From positions 1-35,219 of the forward strand of contig JALSMB010000065.1 of the NCBI GenBank assembly GCA_026988025.1: a stretch of DNA of 35,219 nt. Direction: 5' to 3'. The notes beneath the pieces were generated by a model. The model did no database searches, was not told the DNA's origin, and saw nothing but the letters and a program-made list of their open reading frames with translations. Within the stretch, counting starts at the first letter, position 1, and the number at the start of each line of letters is the position of its first letter. Below, piece after piece: positions 10,117 to 21,132 of the stretch. Position numbers and translations under genes: made by a program. Source of the DNA: Candidatus Altimarinota bacterium. GTDB lineage: Bacteria; Patescibacteriota; Gracilibacteria; BD1-5; UBA6164.

Positions 10117-13100
10117 TAATCACATGAATTTTTAGATTCCATACACTTGTCCCAATCTATCTTTTGACTATCGTAATAAAAAATTGGTATAACAATAAGT
10201 GTCAAAATACTACTTACAAGTAATCACCATATAATTGTCCAAGCCAAACCAGACCAAACTGGATCTCACACAATAGTAGCAGCTCAGAAAACTGTTGTAA
10301 GCGATGTTAAAATAATAGGAGCAAATCTTACATATCAAGCTTTTAATAATGCATCTTCAATAGTAAGTCAATTTTTCTTAAGTACATTTATATAATCAAT
10401 AAGTATAATTGCATTTCAAACAACTATTCATCAAAGTGCAATTATTCAAATCATACTTGTAGCTGAAAAATATTCATTTTTAAATAAATATAGCAATGTA
10501 AATCAAGGAAAAACTCAATAAAATGATAGTAAAAATGTAATCATTATTATTCAAGCAACACCAAAACTAGCAAATTGTCATACTAATAAAAAGTATATAG
10601 CAAGTAAGCTAAGTCACATTGCAAGTCATAAATCTCTAAAAGTATCCATAGTTAATTCCCATTCTCATCACCATTGCAGTACATATTTTTTTCAATCTTT
10701 TAATCAAACATATTCTATTTGATAAGGAGACCATGATTCTACTTCATAATCATCTCACAAAAACTTATCATCCATTAATATTCAAAATAATTTTATAACT
10801 GGATATATTAAACTATTATCTCCCATTTCTCAATAAATATAATTTGTTTTTTCCCTCTTATCCGTATTAATTTCAGGTGACACAAAAGTATACTCTATTT
10901 TTGAAATACTATCCAAAAATATTTTTTTACCTTGTTTATTTGTAAATGATATTTTATTTAAAAGTTCTATTGAATTATTTTGATTATTTTTAACTCATAA
11001 AACTAAATTTGTTGGTTCTCTTGAATTATCATTTGAAATTAAATTTATTCACATTCAATTAATAGCTATTCAAAGTGTATAAGCTACTTGTTCACTTGTT
11101 AATCAAGCTCTTGAAATAGATTCTTTATCTAATTTTATATTTAATTTTCTATATGTAGTGGATAATGAATTTCATAAATCTACTAACTCTTGTTCTTTTG
11201 ATATTTTTTTAATCTCGTCTTCTACCTTCTTTGTAAATAATTCTTCATTTTGGGTACTAGCATCGGTTTTAATTTTAGCAAGAAATGTAGCTCTAACTGG
11301 TGGACCAGGTGGATCTTCTAATAATCTTACTTGTAAATCTGGATATTTTTCTAAAATATATTTTCTGAAATATGGCCTTATTTTTAAGGTATATTCTTCT
11401 GAAAAAATCCTATTTGAATTATATTTATCTTCATATTCACTTGGTGATAATAAATTTATTCTTGCTGATAATTGATTTTCTCAAATTCTAGACAATCATC
11501 ATCTAAATAAATTTGCAAAATCTCACATAAATGCTTGACCAATTGTTACAGAAGTCTCTTTAACTAAATTTAAATCATCAGGAATATTTTTATTATTTTG
11601 ATTAAAAAATAATAAAATATCATTTTTAACATTATTCATTTTTTCTACACCCCATCATCTTGGAGCATCTATCCATAAATATATTTGATTTTGGTTAGAT
11701 TTTGGTAACATTCTAGCTTTAAATATTCCTGCATAAATAGGTCAAACTATTATTATAATTAAAGCTAACCAAAAAACTAATCTGAACCTTTTTCTTTTCT
11801 TTTTACTTATATCATTATTATTTAAATATTTTTTCATAAAATCTAAATAAATTTTTCTAATATCAAATTTATTTTCTTTTTCATCTTCTATTTTTTTATC
11901 TTTTTCTTCTATATTTTTAGCTCATAAAAAACTAAGCCATGGATTTATAGTAAAAGCTATTGCTAATGAAATTAAAAGTGCCATTATAGCAAATTGTGGT
12001 ATTGGTCACATATATTCTCACATCATTCATCAAACCGCAAACATAGCAGCAAAAGCAAATAACCTAGAAACAGTTGAAAGTATAACTCAAACTCATACTT
12101 CTTGAGTTCAGTCTAAAACAGCTTCTAATTTTGTTTTTCAAGTATGAACTCTATCACTTAAATGTCTTGATATATTTTCAACAACAACAGTAGAATTATC
12201 AACTAACATTCAAAGTACTAATATTAATGCAAAAAGTGTGATTTTGTTAATATTTTCTCACATCATATATGCAAGCAAAAAAACTAATCATAAAGTCAAC
12301 GGAATAGAAACTGCTGTATTAAAAGCATCTTTTCTACCTAAATATAAAGCTAAAACAATAAAAACTATTATTACAGATTGGACTAAATTAATTAATAGCA
12401 TATTAGTAGCATTTCTAGCTGTATCTCATTCATTTTGAATAATATCTAAATTAATATTTTTAGGTAACTCTTTTTTAATATCTACAATTCTTTTAATAAC
12501 ATCATCAGTTAAAAATACTGCATTAGTTCAACTGGCTTTTCAAACTCATAAAAATACAGCTTCTTTATTATTATAAGAAGATATTTTATGTATTTTTTTA
12601 ATACCAACTTTTATATCAGAAATATCTTCTAAATAAAGAGTGTTTCATCAAATATTTGATATAACAATTTTTTTAATGTCTTCTATATTTTTTACTTTAG
12701 CTTCAACTCATACAAATATTTTATCTCAAAATGCATTATCAATATTTCAAGATGGTAAATTTAGATTATTCTTTTTTAAAACATCATATACTTGCATTAT
12801 ATCAGTATTTCTAGATTCTATTTTTTCTATATCTAGGTTAATAATAATATCACTTTTATATCATCAAACTATATCAATAGTTGTTAGATTTTTAATAGTT
12901 TTTAATTTATTTTTTATAATTGTAGCAATAGAACGTAAATAAATATACTTTTGTTCATCGTTTAATTCAATTCAATTATAACTAATAGCATAAGTAATCT
13001 GAGGAAGTGTTTCTGGATCAATAGTTGTAACAATAGGGTTTCAAACACCAAGTGGTTTTAAATCCATATTTTCTTGAAGTTTTTGTTGAAGTCTAATTTT

Positions 13101-13418
13101 TGCTTTTTCTGCATCTTGTCATACCTTAAATTTTACCATTGCAGCTCAATAATTATCTCAAGCAGTTCAATACACTTCATCTATTCATTCAAGTTCCATT
13201 ATTTTATTCTCAAGTGGAGAAATAATATATCTTGAAACTTCTTTACTAGATAATCAATTAGCAGGTACAAATATACTAAAAGCAGGTACAACTATAGTTG
13301 GATTATATTGTTTTGGTATCAAAAAATAGCTTCAAATTCATGAAAGTAATGTTACCATAACCAAAACTATAGTAAGTTTTGAGTTCTCTATAAAAAATTT
13401 TGCTATTTTTGCAAACAT
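10116..13418 (-). CDS. RND-family efflux permease (AcrB/MdtB-like), 1100 aa
   Basis: Proton-driven resistance-nodulation-division transporter. Length is typical (about 1030-1100). It begins with the TM1 pattern FAKIAKFFIENSKLTIVLVMV, then a porter domain with FSIFVPANGLSSKEV and PLENKIMELEGIDEVYGTAG. The TM4 proton-relay motif MLVDNSTVVVENISRHL sits near residue 400 with its acidic residue preserved. A second periplasmic loop and TM7-12 follow. It ends in a Cys/Asp-containing tail with two consecutive TAA stops. It is the last gene of an ArsR-MFP-RND operon, 19 bp after the fusion protein. No outer-membrane channel gene is present, as expected if the envelope has a single membrane. Substrate unknown; drug, lipid or heavy-metal export are all possible. 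Confidence 0.95.
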
Positions 13419-13437
13419 AATTTAAATTAATTATTAA

Positions 13438-15285
13438 TTATTTTAAAACCTGACCATCATATAAATTTTCTTTTCATTTAACAATAATAACATCTCAAAT
13501 ATCAAGTCAATTTACTACAGAATAATTATCATTTTGTTTTAATATTTCTATATTTTTAAATTTTATAATTCAATCATTTAATACATAAACTCATGGAATC
13601 ATAAAATGAGAAATAATTGCATCATTTGTAATAAGTTTTTCTTTTTTTAAGGAATTATTATTGAATACTACTCTTGTAAAACTTCAAATAGAAATACCAT
13701 TATTTTCTGAAATAGTAATTTCAATTCAAACTTTTTTTGTTATAATATCTTTTGATAAATTTATATTTGAAATATATCAATGTACTTGTTTAGAAGTTCA
13801 ATCAATATTTAATAAAACTCAATCATTCAATTTAAGTCATTTAGCTACTTCTTCAGATATATTTACATCAATAACTAATTTATCAGTATTTGAAACAGTT
13901 AGAAGTGACATTCATCATCATACAACTAGTCATACTTCTACCATTTTTTTTGTAATAATTCATGTTATTGGTGAAAATATTTTTCAACTATTTATCATAA
14001 CTCATGCCGAATCTAATTGTCATCTTGCTTCATCTATTTTTGCATCAATTTCAGATAATTTTGATTGTTTTTGTTTTTTTAATGATTCTAATCAAGCTAA
14101 TATTTCATCTAATTGTTTATCACTAACATTTGATTTTGTCTGTACTTCATTAACTTGTCATTTTGACATCTCAGTATATTGAATCAATGTATCTTCAGCT
14201 AATTTAACTTGTTTTTCAAGTAAATCAATTTGCATATTATAAGTATTATTAAAATCTGCTAGATTTTGTCTAGATCACTTTAATCATAAAACATAATCTC
14301 AAGATACTGTTAATAAACTAGCTTCAACATTTGATCAAAAAGTAGAAATCTGATTTTTATAAGAATTAATAGTTGTAGCTGGAAAATAAACATTATCAAT
14401 AGATGCATCTAAAACATCATATGTAATTGATAGTAAAGATTTTATTTCTTCTGCTGTTTTTTCTCATTTTTTTAAAGCTATAAATATCACATCATTACTA
14501 GGATTTTTTCAATCTATATTTTCATCATAATATTTTTTATAATCTAGATATACTAAATTTACTACTCTAAATTTTTGTTTTGATTCATTATATAATCAAG
14601 TATTTTTTGCAGCTAAATAAGTTTCAAAACTATCATTTTTATGTTTATTTTCTTCTGTAACTCATAGTAATTCATCAACAAATTTTACAATATTTGTATC
14701 TAAAATAACTGATCAAACAATAGCATCTTTCATATTATCATAAATATGCGTTTTTTTAGTTTCCAAAACTGATTTTGTATGTTCTAAATTAGCATTAGCA
14801 GTTTCTACTCAAGTTTTAGCCGTATTTAATTGAGCATCTGTTATTTTTTTTGTATCACTTAATCAAGTAGCTAATCATTTTTTTCATAATTTTACTTGTT
14901 CCACTTTGGCTTCCATAGATTTAATTTGTTCATCAAACATCAATCTAGTATCATTTTTCATTGAAATTAAAGTATTTATTATATTTCAAGCTGATGAATA
15001 TCAAACCTTTGCTTCACTTCAATCTAATTTAAGTAATAATTGTCATTTATTAACTTTATCTCATTCTTTCACATATATATTAGTAACTTTTCCACCTACT
15101 TTTGTAGCTAAATTAACCATTTTATCTCATTTAATATATCAAACATATGAATTATTAGTATCAATAGTTCCACTGAATACAGTTCAAGTACTATAATATA
15201 TAGTATTTTCAGTTTTCTTATCAACTCAACAAGAAGATAAAAATCATAACCCTAATAAAAATATTAACATATATATTTTTTTCAT
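13438..15285 (-). CDS. Efflux RND periplasmic adaptor (HlyD/MFP family) lipoprotein, 615 aa
   Basis: Membrane-fusion partner of the RND pump at 10116. Lipoprotein signal MKKIYMLIFLLGLGFLSSCG with lipobox Cys19. Half of a lipoyl/biotinyl domain follows: MVNLATKVGGKVTNIYVKEG, then DKVNKGQLLLKLDGSEAK. The long coiled-coil hairpin (about 110-440) is roughly twice the usual size. The second lipoyl half reads KIFSPITGIITKKMVEVGLVV (about 450), and a beta-barrel and membrane-proximal domain follow (KLVIDVNISEEVAKGLKLND). At 615 aa it is much longer than the common 350-450, with the extra length in the coiled coil. It may span a thick wall rather than dock on a TolC channel; that is inference. Confidence 0.93.
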
Positions 15286-15309
15286 TTTTTTTATTTTTAA
15301 ATTATATAA

Positions 15310-15597
15310 TTATTTTTCAAATATAGTTTTCAAAGATTCGATTATTTCTAATATTTTATTATCAGAAACTTTATAAAAAACTTCTTTTCAATTTTTTTTT
15401 GATTCTACTATTCCCTCCAACTTCATTTTTCATAAGTATTGAGAAATTTGTGATTGAGAAATTGTTGAACAACTCATTAATTCAGATACGTTTTTTTCTT
15501 CATTTCACAAAAAACATAAAATTGCTAGCTTATCCTTATTAGAAAAGTTCTTCATAATAAGTGAAATCCTATCTGCTTTATGTATTATATTTTTCAT
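15310..15597 (-). CDS. ArsR-family winged-helix repressor, 95 aa
   Basis: Small helix-turn-helix transcriptional regulator. Core: KDKLAILCFLGNEEKNVSEL, then recognition region STISQSQISQYLGKMKLEG, and a beta wing IVESKKNGKEVFYKVSD, then a C-terminal dimerisation helix. This matches the ArsR/SmtB fold and its usual length. The ELMSCS segment has one Cys where metal-sensing ArsR proteins have the ELCVCD pair, so a metal-binding alpha-3 site looks incomplete and the signal may not be a metal. First gene of the efflux operon (24 bp before the fusion protein), so it most likely autoregulates the pump. A candidate operator lies upstream at 15604-15631. Confidence 0.88.
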
Positions 15598-15603
15598 ATA
15601 AAT

Positions 15604-15631
15604 ATATTAATAAATTATAATATGTTAATAT
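15604..15631. promoter_or_regulatory. Candidate ArsR operator / promoter
   Basis: Inverted repeat ATATTAA (15604-15610) and TTAATAT (15625-15631), 14 bp apart, overlapping TATAAT-like sequence just upstream of the arsR-like gene. ArsR operators are commonly AT-rich dyads of this type. A/T richness makes chance occurrence likely. Confidence 0.3.
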
Positions 15632-15646
15632 AATATGCAATAAAAT

Positions 15647-15673
15647 AAAAAAGCAAGTTAATTTGCTTTTTTA
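15647..15673 (-). terminator. Terminator of the 15687-17525 unit
   Basis: Hairpin AAAAAAGCAA-GTTAAT-TTGCTTTTTT with U tract on the minus strand, downstream of the phosphoesterase stop and upstream of the efflux operon promoter. Confidence 0.75.
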
Positions 15674-15686
15674 TTTTATAATATAT

Positions 15687-16499
15687 TTATATTAATTTAT
15701 TTCTAACTCTTATCTTTTCTATTTTTTCACATTTCATATCAGATCAAATTTCAAAAATAACTCAATTTACAACATAATTTTTATCTAAACACTGTTCTAT
15801 TTTCCCCTTATTTAATCATGTTAAAAATCTTTTTTCAACTGATTTATAATCTGCTCAAATAACTGAATATAAAGGTCAATTCATTCAAACATCAGATAAT
15901 ATTCAAGTTCAATTTGGTAATATCAATTCATCATTTGTTTGGATATGTGTATGTGTTCCAAATAATGCACTTATTTTACCATCTAAATGAAATCATAAAC
16001 CATATCATTCTGCTGTTGCTTCTTTATGAAAATCAACAATAATTCAATCTAATTTTTCTCATTTTAATTCTTCTAATATATCATCTGCAACTTCAAATGG
16101 GTTATTAACTTTTTTATTCATAAACACCTCACCTATCAAATGAATAACTAATAATCTTTTTCAATTTTTTTCCACAATTTTATAACCTTTTCAAGGAATT
16201 TTATAATCTTTATGTTCATAAAAATTTGCTCCTCTAATAACTTTTGAATTTGTTTCATTTAAATAATCTTCTATTTTTGATATATTATCAAAAACATGAT
16301 CTCAAGTAGTCATTACATCAACACCTAAATCAGAAATCTCTCTAGCATGTTTTTCTATAGCTCACCTACCAGACGTAGCATTTTCAATATTTACTATTAT
16401 AAAATCAGGTTTATGTTTTTCTCTCAATATAGGTAATTCTTTAGCCAATGCAGCTCTTCAAATTCTACCAAATACATCTCAAAATACTAATACTTTCAT
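15687..16499 (-). CDS. YmdB-family metallophosphoesterase, 270 aa
   Basis: Calcineurin-like metallophosphoesterase of the YmdB/TIGR00282 type. B. subtilis YmdB is a cyclic-nucleotide phosphodiesterase affecting multicellular behaviour. Metal ligands can all be placed: MKVLVFGDVFGRIGRAAL (Asp8), NIENATSGRG (Asn-Glu-Asn), TTGDHVFDN (Asp, His), the VDFHKEATAEGYGLG stretch with its His, and GTHTHIQTND with two His. Length is typical (264-270). Upstream by 27 bp is a polytopic membrane protein in the same operon. Terminator follows. Family call firm, natural substrate uncertain. Confidence 0.93.
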
Positions 16500-16526
16500 T
16501 CTTTTTTCTAATAATTATTATAAACT

Positions 16527-17525
16527 TTATTTTAATTCTCTTTTATAAAATGATGTAAAAATCATAATCAATATTCCATATATAAAAACAAAAGTTCAAA
16601 GTGAAAATAAAATATTAAATACACTAATACTTGTTCAATTACTTATTAATAAAAATCAAATATATTTTAATGGTAACATTAATATAAAAACTATACTTAA
16701 CAATGCTATAAGTTTAAAAAATTTTAAATATCATTTAGTTAAATGAAAAGATTCTTTTATATATTTGAATACACTTTTTCATTCTTCATTTTCTTCAGAA
16801 AGAATAAAATACGAAAAAATAATCCTAAAAAATAAATAAATTAATAATAATATAGAAAAAATTAAAAATATAAAACTTAATATTGTAAAATAATTATTAC
16901 TTCATCAAGATACTAATATATTTAAATCAGATATATTACCAGAAAATAAAACAAGAATTCATGTTAAAATTAAAAATATAATAGCTGGTATAACTAATAT
17001 TAATAAATTTAATAATGTTAGATTAAAAAATTTAATAATCTTTTTTAAATTGAAAAAATCTAATCATTTGAAAGATATTTTTTCTCAATTTAAATATCAA
17101 TTTGATAATTTAATCAAAAGAAAACTTGAATAAAATAATGAAAAGATAAAAAATAAACCTCAAACTAAAAATAATATATTTGTAAAATCTAATGTAAGTG
17201 ATAAAACAATAATATAAGCTAATGATTTATATAAATATACTAAATTTATTATAAATGAGTCAAAAGTATTAATAGATATTCATGCTAATAAATTTCTATA
17301 AATATCTAAAAAAGATACTTCTCATAATATTTTGTAAATAAGAAAGAATGGAAAAGATAATGCTAATCATAATAAAATTCATCCCAAATATATAACAATT
17401 TTTTTCAAATTCCAATGAATTAAAGATTTAAATAATAAAAATAAATCTGAAAACATATTCAAAATGAAATTGTTCTTTTCTTCTTTTTTTCATTTTAACA
17501 CTTTTTGTACAAGTTTAGCTATCAT
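16527..17525 (-). CDS. Polytopic membrane protein, 332 aa
   Basis: Not assigned to a family. A basic, soluble N-terminus (MIAKLVQKVLKGKKEEKNNF) precedes about six hydrophobic segments, with start points near residues 43, 85, 110, 180, 220 and 290. Amphipathic stretches lie between them (ERYF-like loops, GEKISFKGLDFFNLKKIIKFF; SEENEEGKSVFKYIKESFHL). The pattern of paired helices with interspersed amphipathic helices resembles DUF975/GDPD-anchor type bacterial membrane proteins, but this is only a resemblance. It is the first gene of the operon with the YmdB-like enzyme. It diverges from the sugar transferase at 17656 across 130 bp of nearly pure A/T. Confidence 0.8.
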
Positions 17526-17655
17526 TTTTTTTAATTATTATAAGTAATAAATTTAATAATATGATAAGTGAAAACAGTAAATTTGCAATATAAAGTGAAA
17601 AATATAAAATACAATTAAAAGATAGTAAATATAAAAATCAATTACAAATAAAATA

Positions 17656-19128
17656 ATGAAAAAACATGAAATTATATTCTGAGTAATAAAAGTACCATTA
17701 GATTTTATAATAATCTTTATATCTTTTTTTATTGCAAAACAAATTAGGTTAATAACAGACTTAATACCTAATATTAATCTTCCTATAAAAACAATTGAAA
17801 ATGATGCTTTAATTAATTTTGCATTACTTGGTTCGTTCTTATATATATTAATTTTAGCTCTTCATTCATTATATTTCATAAAAATAACATCATCAAAAAT
17901 AAAAGAATTTTTATGAATACTTAGATATTCAATATATTGGTTATTATTTTTCTTTGTAATAATATTTTTATGAAAATGAATAATATATGAGGTAGAAATA
18001 CCTAGATTAATTGTCTTATTTACTTTTATTATATGAACTATATTAGTTATTTTTGAAAGAATAATATTAAATAATATAGAATATTATTTATTAAAAAAAT
18101 GAATATTATCAAAGAAAAAAATACTTATTATTACAAATAAAGATAAAAAAAGTATTTCAGAAATATTAAATGATATTAAAAAATCCAAAGTATATAAAAT
18201 AATATGATATTCAAATAAAAAAGATATAAACATAAAATGATTAAGGTTTATATGATCAGTAGATAAAATACAGCAATTATTTGAAAATAAAAAATGTGAT
18301 GAAGTATTATATATTGATAGTGATTATACAAAAAAAGAATTATTTATATTATGGGAATTAACAAGAATTTTTTGAATAAGGTATAGATATATTACAAATT
18401 CATTTGATATAACCAAAACAAATACAACTCTATCTTTAATAAATAATATACCAGTAATAGAAATAAAAAATACTCCTTTAGATAATTGGTGAAAAGTTAG
18501 TAAAAGAATATTTGATTTAATAATGTGAATTCTATGACTAATATTATTATTTCCTATTTTTCTTATCACTTCTATCTTAATAAAAATAGAAGATCCTAGC
18601 TGACCAATAATATATAAAAATAGAAGAATATGACAAAATTGAAAGGAATTCAATTTATATAAATTTAGATATATGAAATGGAAATTTTGTATAAAAGATG
18701 CTTATAATAAAAAGTGAAATCATAATGAAGCACTGAAGTATGAAGAAAAACTTATTAAAAATAAAAGTACAAGAAATTGACCATTATATAAAATAAAAAA
18801 TGATCCTAGAAAAACAAAAATTTGAAATTTTATAGAAAAATATTCAATAGATGAATTACCTCAATTTTTCAATCTAATAATATGAAATATGAGTTTAGTA
18901 TGACCGAGACCTCATCAACCTAGAGAAGTAAATAAATATTCTTTAGATCAAAAGAGATTATTAACTATTAAACCATGAATTACTTGAATGGCTCAAGTAA
19001 ATTGAAGAGAATCTAATGATTTCAATAAAGAATCATGACTAGATATATTTTATATAGAAAACTGGAATATATTATTAGATTTGAAAATTATACTAAAAAC
19101 TTTTTCTGTAATATTTTGAAGAAAATAA
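17656..19128 (+). CDS. Undecaprenyl-phosphate sugar-1-phosphate transferase (WbaP/WcaJ type), 490 aa
   Basis: Polyprenyl phosphate phosphoglycosyl transferase that starts exopolysaccharide or glycan assembly by moving a sugar-1-phosphate from a nucleotide sugar to a lipid carrier. Four N-terminal helices (about 1-135), a CoA-binding-like middle domain, then the catalytic domain from about 280: KRIFDLIMGILGLILLFP (reentrant helix), IEDPSGPIIYKNRRIGQNGK, FNLYKFRYMK, IEKYSIDELPQFFNL with the Asp-Glu pair, and GNMSLVGPRPHQPREV. It ends with KPGITGMAQVNGR. Length typical (about 465-490). Monocistronic with its own terminator; the GT4 enzyme at 20038 may extend the same glycan. Confidence 0.94.
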
Positions 19129-19165
19129 AAATACAATATAAAATTTATTTATATTGTATTTTTAT
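19128..19165. terminator. Bidirectional terminator
   Basis: Hairpin ATACAATATAAA/TTTATATTGTAT (19131-19159) with A and T flanks. It contains the TAA of the plus-strand gene at one end and the stop of the minus-strand tsaE gene at the other. Confidence 0.8.
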
Positions 19166-19560
19166 TTTAAATATTTAATTTCAATCTCTCTTTCATCATC
19201 TATTAATGTTTTAGTTAAATTAATTTCTATATCTGGAGTATAATACTTTTCTATTAATTCAGGCCATTCTACAATAATAACTCAATCATTATTATCTAAA
19301 ATATCTTCAGCTCAAATAGCAAAAAATTCATCATAACTATTTAATCTATATAAATCAAAATGATAAATGTCATTATATTTATTATAATAAGTATATGTTG
19401 GTGATGTAACTTCAAACTCATTATTCAAAATATCATTGATAATATATTTTGAAATTGTTGTTTTTCAAGCTCATAAATCTCATTTTAAAAAGATTATAGT
19501 TGGCTTATTAATCTGAATTTTAATAGTATTTAGATTATTTATAGAATATTTTATCTTCAT
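19162..19560 (-). CDS. tsaE: tRNA threonylcarbamoyladenosine biosynthesis ATPase TsaE, 132 aa
   Basis: P-loop ATPase that resets the TsaBD complex making t6A37 in ANN-decoding tRNAs. Walker A is LKGDLGAGKTT (about residues 26-36), and three of its four glycines are TGA codons. Family motifs follow in order: SPTYTYYNKYND, then HFDLYRLNSYDEF, and the C-terminal VIIVEWPELIEKYYTPD, in which VEWPE is diagnostic. Length is slightly short (typical 150). The final beta strands (IEINLTKT, REIEIKYL) complete the fold. Divergent from the STAS gene with a 91-bp spacer. tsaB, tsaC and tsaD are not in this window. Confidence 0.95.
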
Positions 19561-19651
19561 AACAAGTAAAAAGTAAGTATAAAATTTGCTTAAATAGTTT
19601 TTATAAGATATAATTTATTTATACATTATATAACTTAATAAAAAGAATTTT

Positions 19652-19999
19652 ATGGAAACTTTAATAGAAGTAAACAAAAAAGACGTAAATGGTATATTTA
19701 TTTTTGCATTTAATGGTGAATTAGATGAGACAAATGCAGATAAAACCTTTAAAAGTATTTATGATCAAATCGGAGATTTTGATTGAAAAAATATTATTTT
19801 TAACTTAGCTGGTTTAAAATATTTAAATTCAAAATCAATTGGTTATATTGCTGATGTTTTCTCTAACATTGAAGATGCAGATGGTAAAATGGTAATTTCT
19901 AACTGTTCTGATTGAGTTAAAGATATACTAGAATTAGTTGGTATTACAACTATAATCCCAACAGTTGATACAGAAGAAGAAGCTATTAAATCAATTTAA
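19652..19999 (+). CDS. STAS-domain protein (anti-sigma factor antagonist-like), 115 aa
   Basis: Single STAS domain like SpoIIAA/RsbV, a phosphorylation switch that binds an anti-sigma kinase. It has the alternating strands and helices of the fold: GIFIFAFNGELDETNADKTF, then NIIFNLAGLKYLNSKSIGYI, then MVISNCSDGVKDILELVG. NSKS occupies the place of the DSSG phospho-loop; the first Ser is the likely phosphorylation site and the usual Asp is Asn, so kinase recognition may differ. Only 2 of 9 glycines use TGA, far below most genes here, hinting at higher expression. No anti-sigma kinase gene is nearby. Monocistronic with a strong terminator. Confidence 0.9.
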
Positions 20000-20007
20000 T
20001 AATAGAA

Positions 20008-20041
20008 GAAAAGAGATAATTTAAAATTATCTCTTTTTTAT
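20008..20041. terminator. Bidirectional terminator
   Basis: Hairpin AAAAGAGATAATTT/AAATTATCTCTTTT (about 20009-20036) with T tract, between the STAS gene and the stop of the convergent glycosyltransferase. Confidence 0.85.
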
Positions 20042-21132
20042 TTAACTATTTTTTTTAATTTAATTTCAAATTCTCATAAACTAAAGTCATTTGCTCTATT
20101 TTCGCAGTCTTTTTTCATTGATAAGCATAATTCTGGAGTTAAATAATTAATTCATTTAATTATTTCATCAATATCTCATCATTTAGGAATAAGTATTCAA
20201 GTTTTTTTATCAATAATTGTCTCTTTAAGTCATCATTCATTTACTCATAATACAGGTTTTCAAGCAGACATACTCTCAACTGGACTCATTCAAAAATCTT
20301 CATCAACTGGTATATAAATTGTAGCTATACAACTCCCTACATAATCTGTAAATCATACATTTCAAGCTAAAGTAATAAACTCTATATTAGAATATCAACT
20401 TGCAGATGCAAAAATTTTAATACGAGATGGATCATTTTCTCAATATATTACAACTAATTTTTTATCAGGCATTTTTTTAAAAGCTTCAACAACCTTATCT
20501 ACCCTTTTAGCATCTGATAATCTAGCAAATGATAAATAATAATTCCCTTGTTTCTTAAACTTAAATTCATTTAAATTTACAGGTGGATATAAAACTATTG
20601 AATCAAGTCATAAAAAATCTTTAATTCTTTTTTTTGTATTTTCTGAATTAGTAAGTATTAAGTCTATTTTTGATATATCTGACTCATACATTTTCTTAAA
20701 AAAATACGATAAAATATTAAAAACAGGTCTTAATAGAAAAGGAACTTTCTCTAGATAAGAATATCTCAAATCATATAAATATCTAGGTGGAGTATGACAA
20801 TAATATATTTTCTTAGTGTTTTTAGAACAATTTTTAACTGCACTTAAACTATCTCAAGAGAATATAACCGTATCGTAATCTTTTAAAAATCTAGTATTAA
20901 AAAGAAAAGCCCATTTAAGTTTTATATGCCTAAATCATTTTCTAAAAATCTCACTAGAAACAGATATCATTCTTCATTTAAATCATTCTTTTCTTAAATC
21001 AAAACTTCAATTACTAAAAAATCATGATGCTAAATCTGCATTTAAAGCTTTAGCCATCATTAAAATTAATCTTTCTCATCATCATTTATACAAGAAGGTA
21101 TCATGTAATATTATAGTTTTATTATTTTTCAT
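20038..21132 (-). CDS. Glycosyltransferase family 4 (GT-B fold), 364 aa
   Basis: Retaining nucleotide-sugar glycosyltransferase, probably acting in cell-surface glycan assembly. N-terminal Rossmann half has ILHDTFLYKGGGERLILMM, where GGGER matches the GG(A)ER sugar-acceptor loop and all three Gly codons are TGA. The middle has NTKKIYYCHTPPRYLYD and ILTNSENTKKRI. C-terminal half: YYLSFARLSDAKRVDKVVEA and KKLVVIYGENDP. It contains the nucleotide-sugar motif DEDFGMSPVESMSAGKPVLG (EX7E type) and GGLKETIIDKKTGIL. Length typical. Its ATG directly abuts the stop of mutS (TAA-ATG with no spacer), so translation is coupled. Donor and acceptor cannot be read from sequence. Confidence 0.93.

Noticed and set aside
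11158..15196. Plus-strand open frames inside the efflux operon (for example 11158-11475 and 13661-14182)
   Set aside because: They are antisense shadows of the RND and adaptor genes, whose minus-strand frames carry clear family motifs.
18324..18653. Minus-strand frame opposite the sugar transferase, and one at 23093-23515 opposite the baseplate-J-like gene
   Set aside because: No motif or start context; both lie within well-supported plus-strand genes once TGA is read as Gly.
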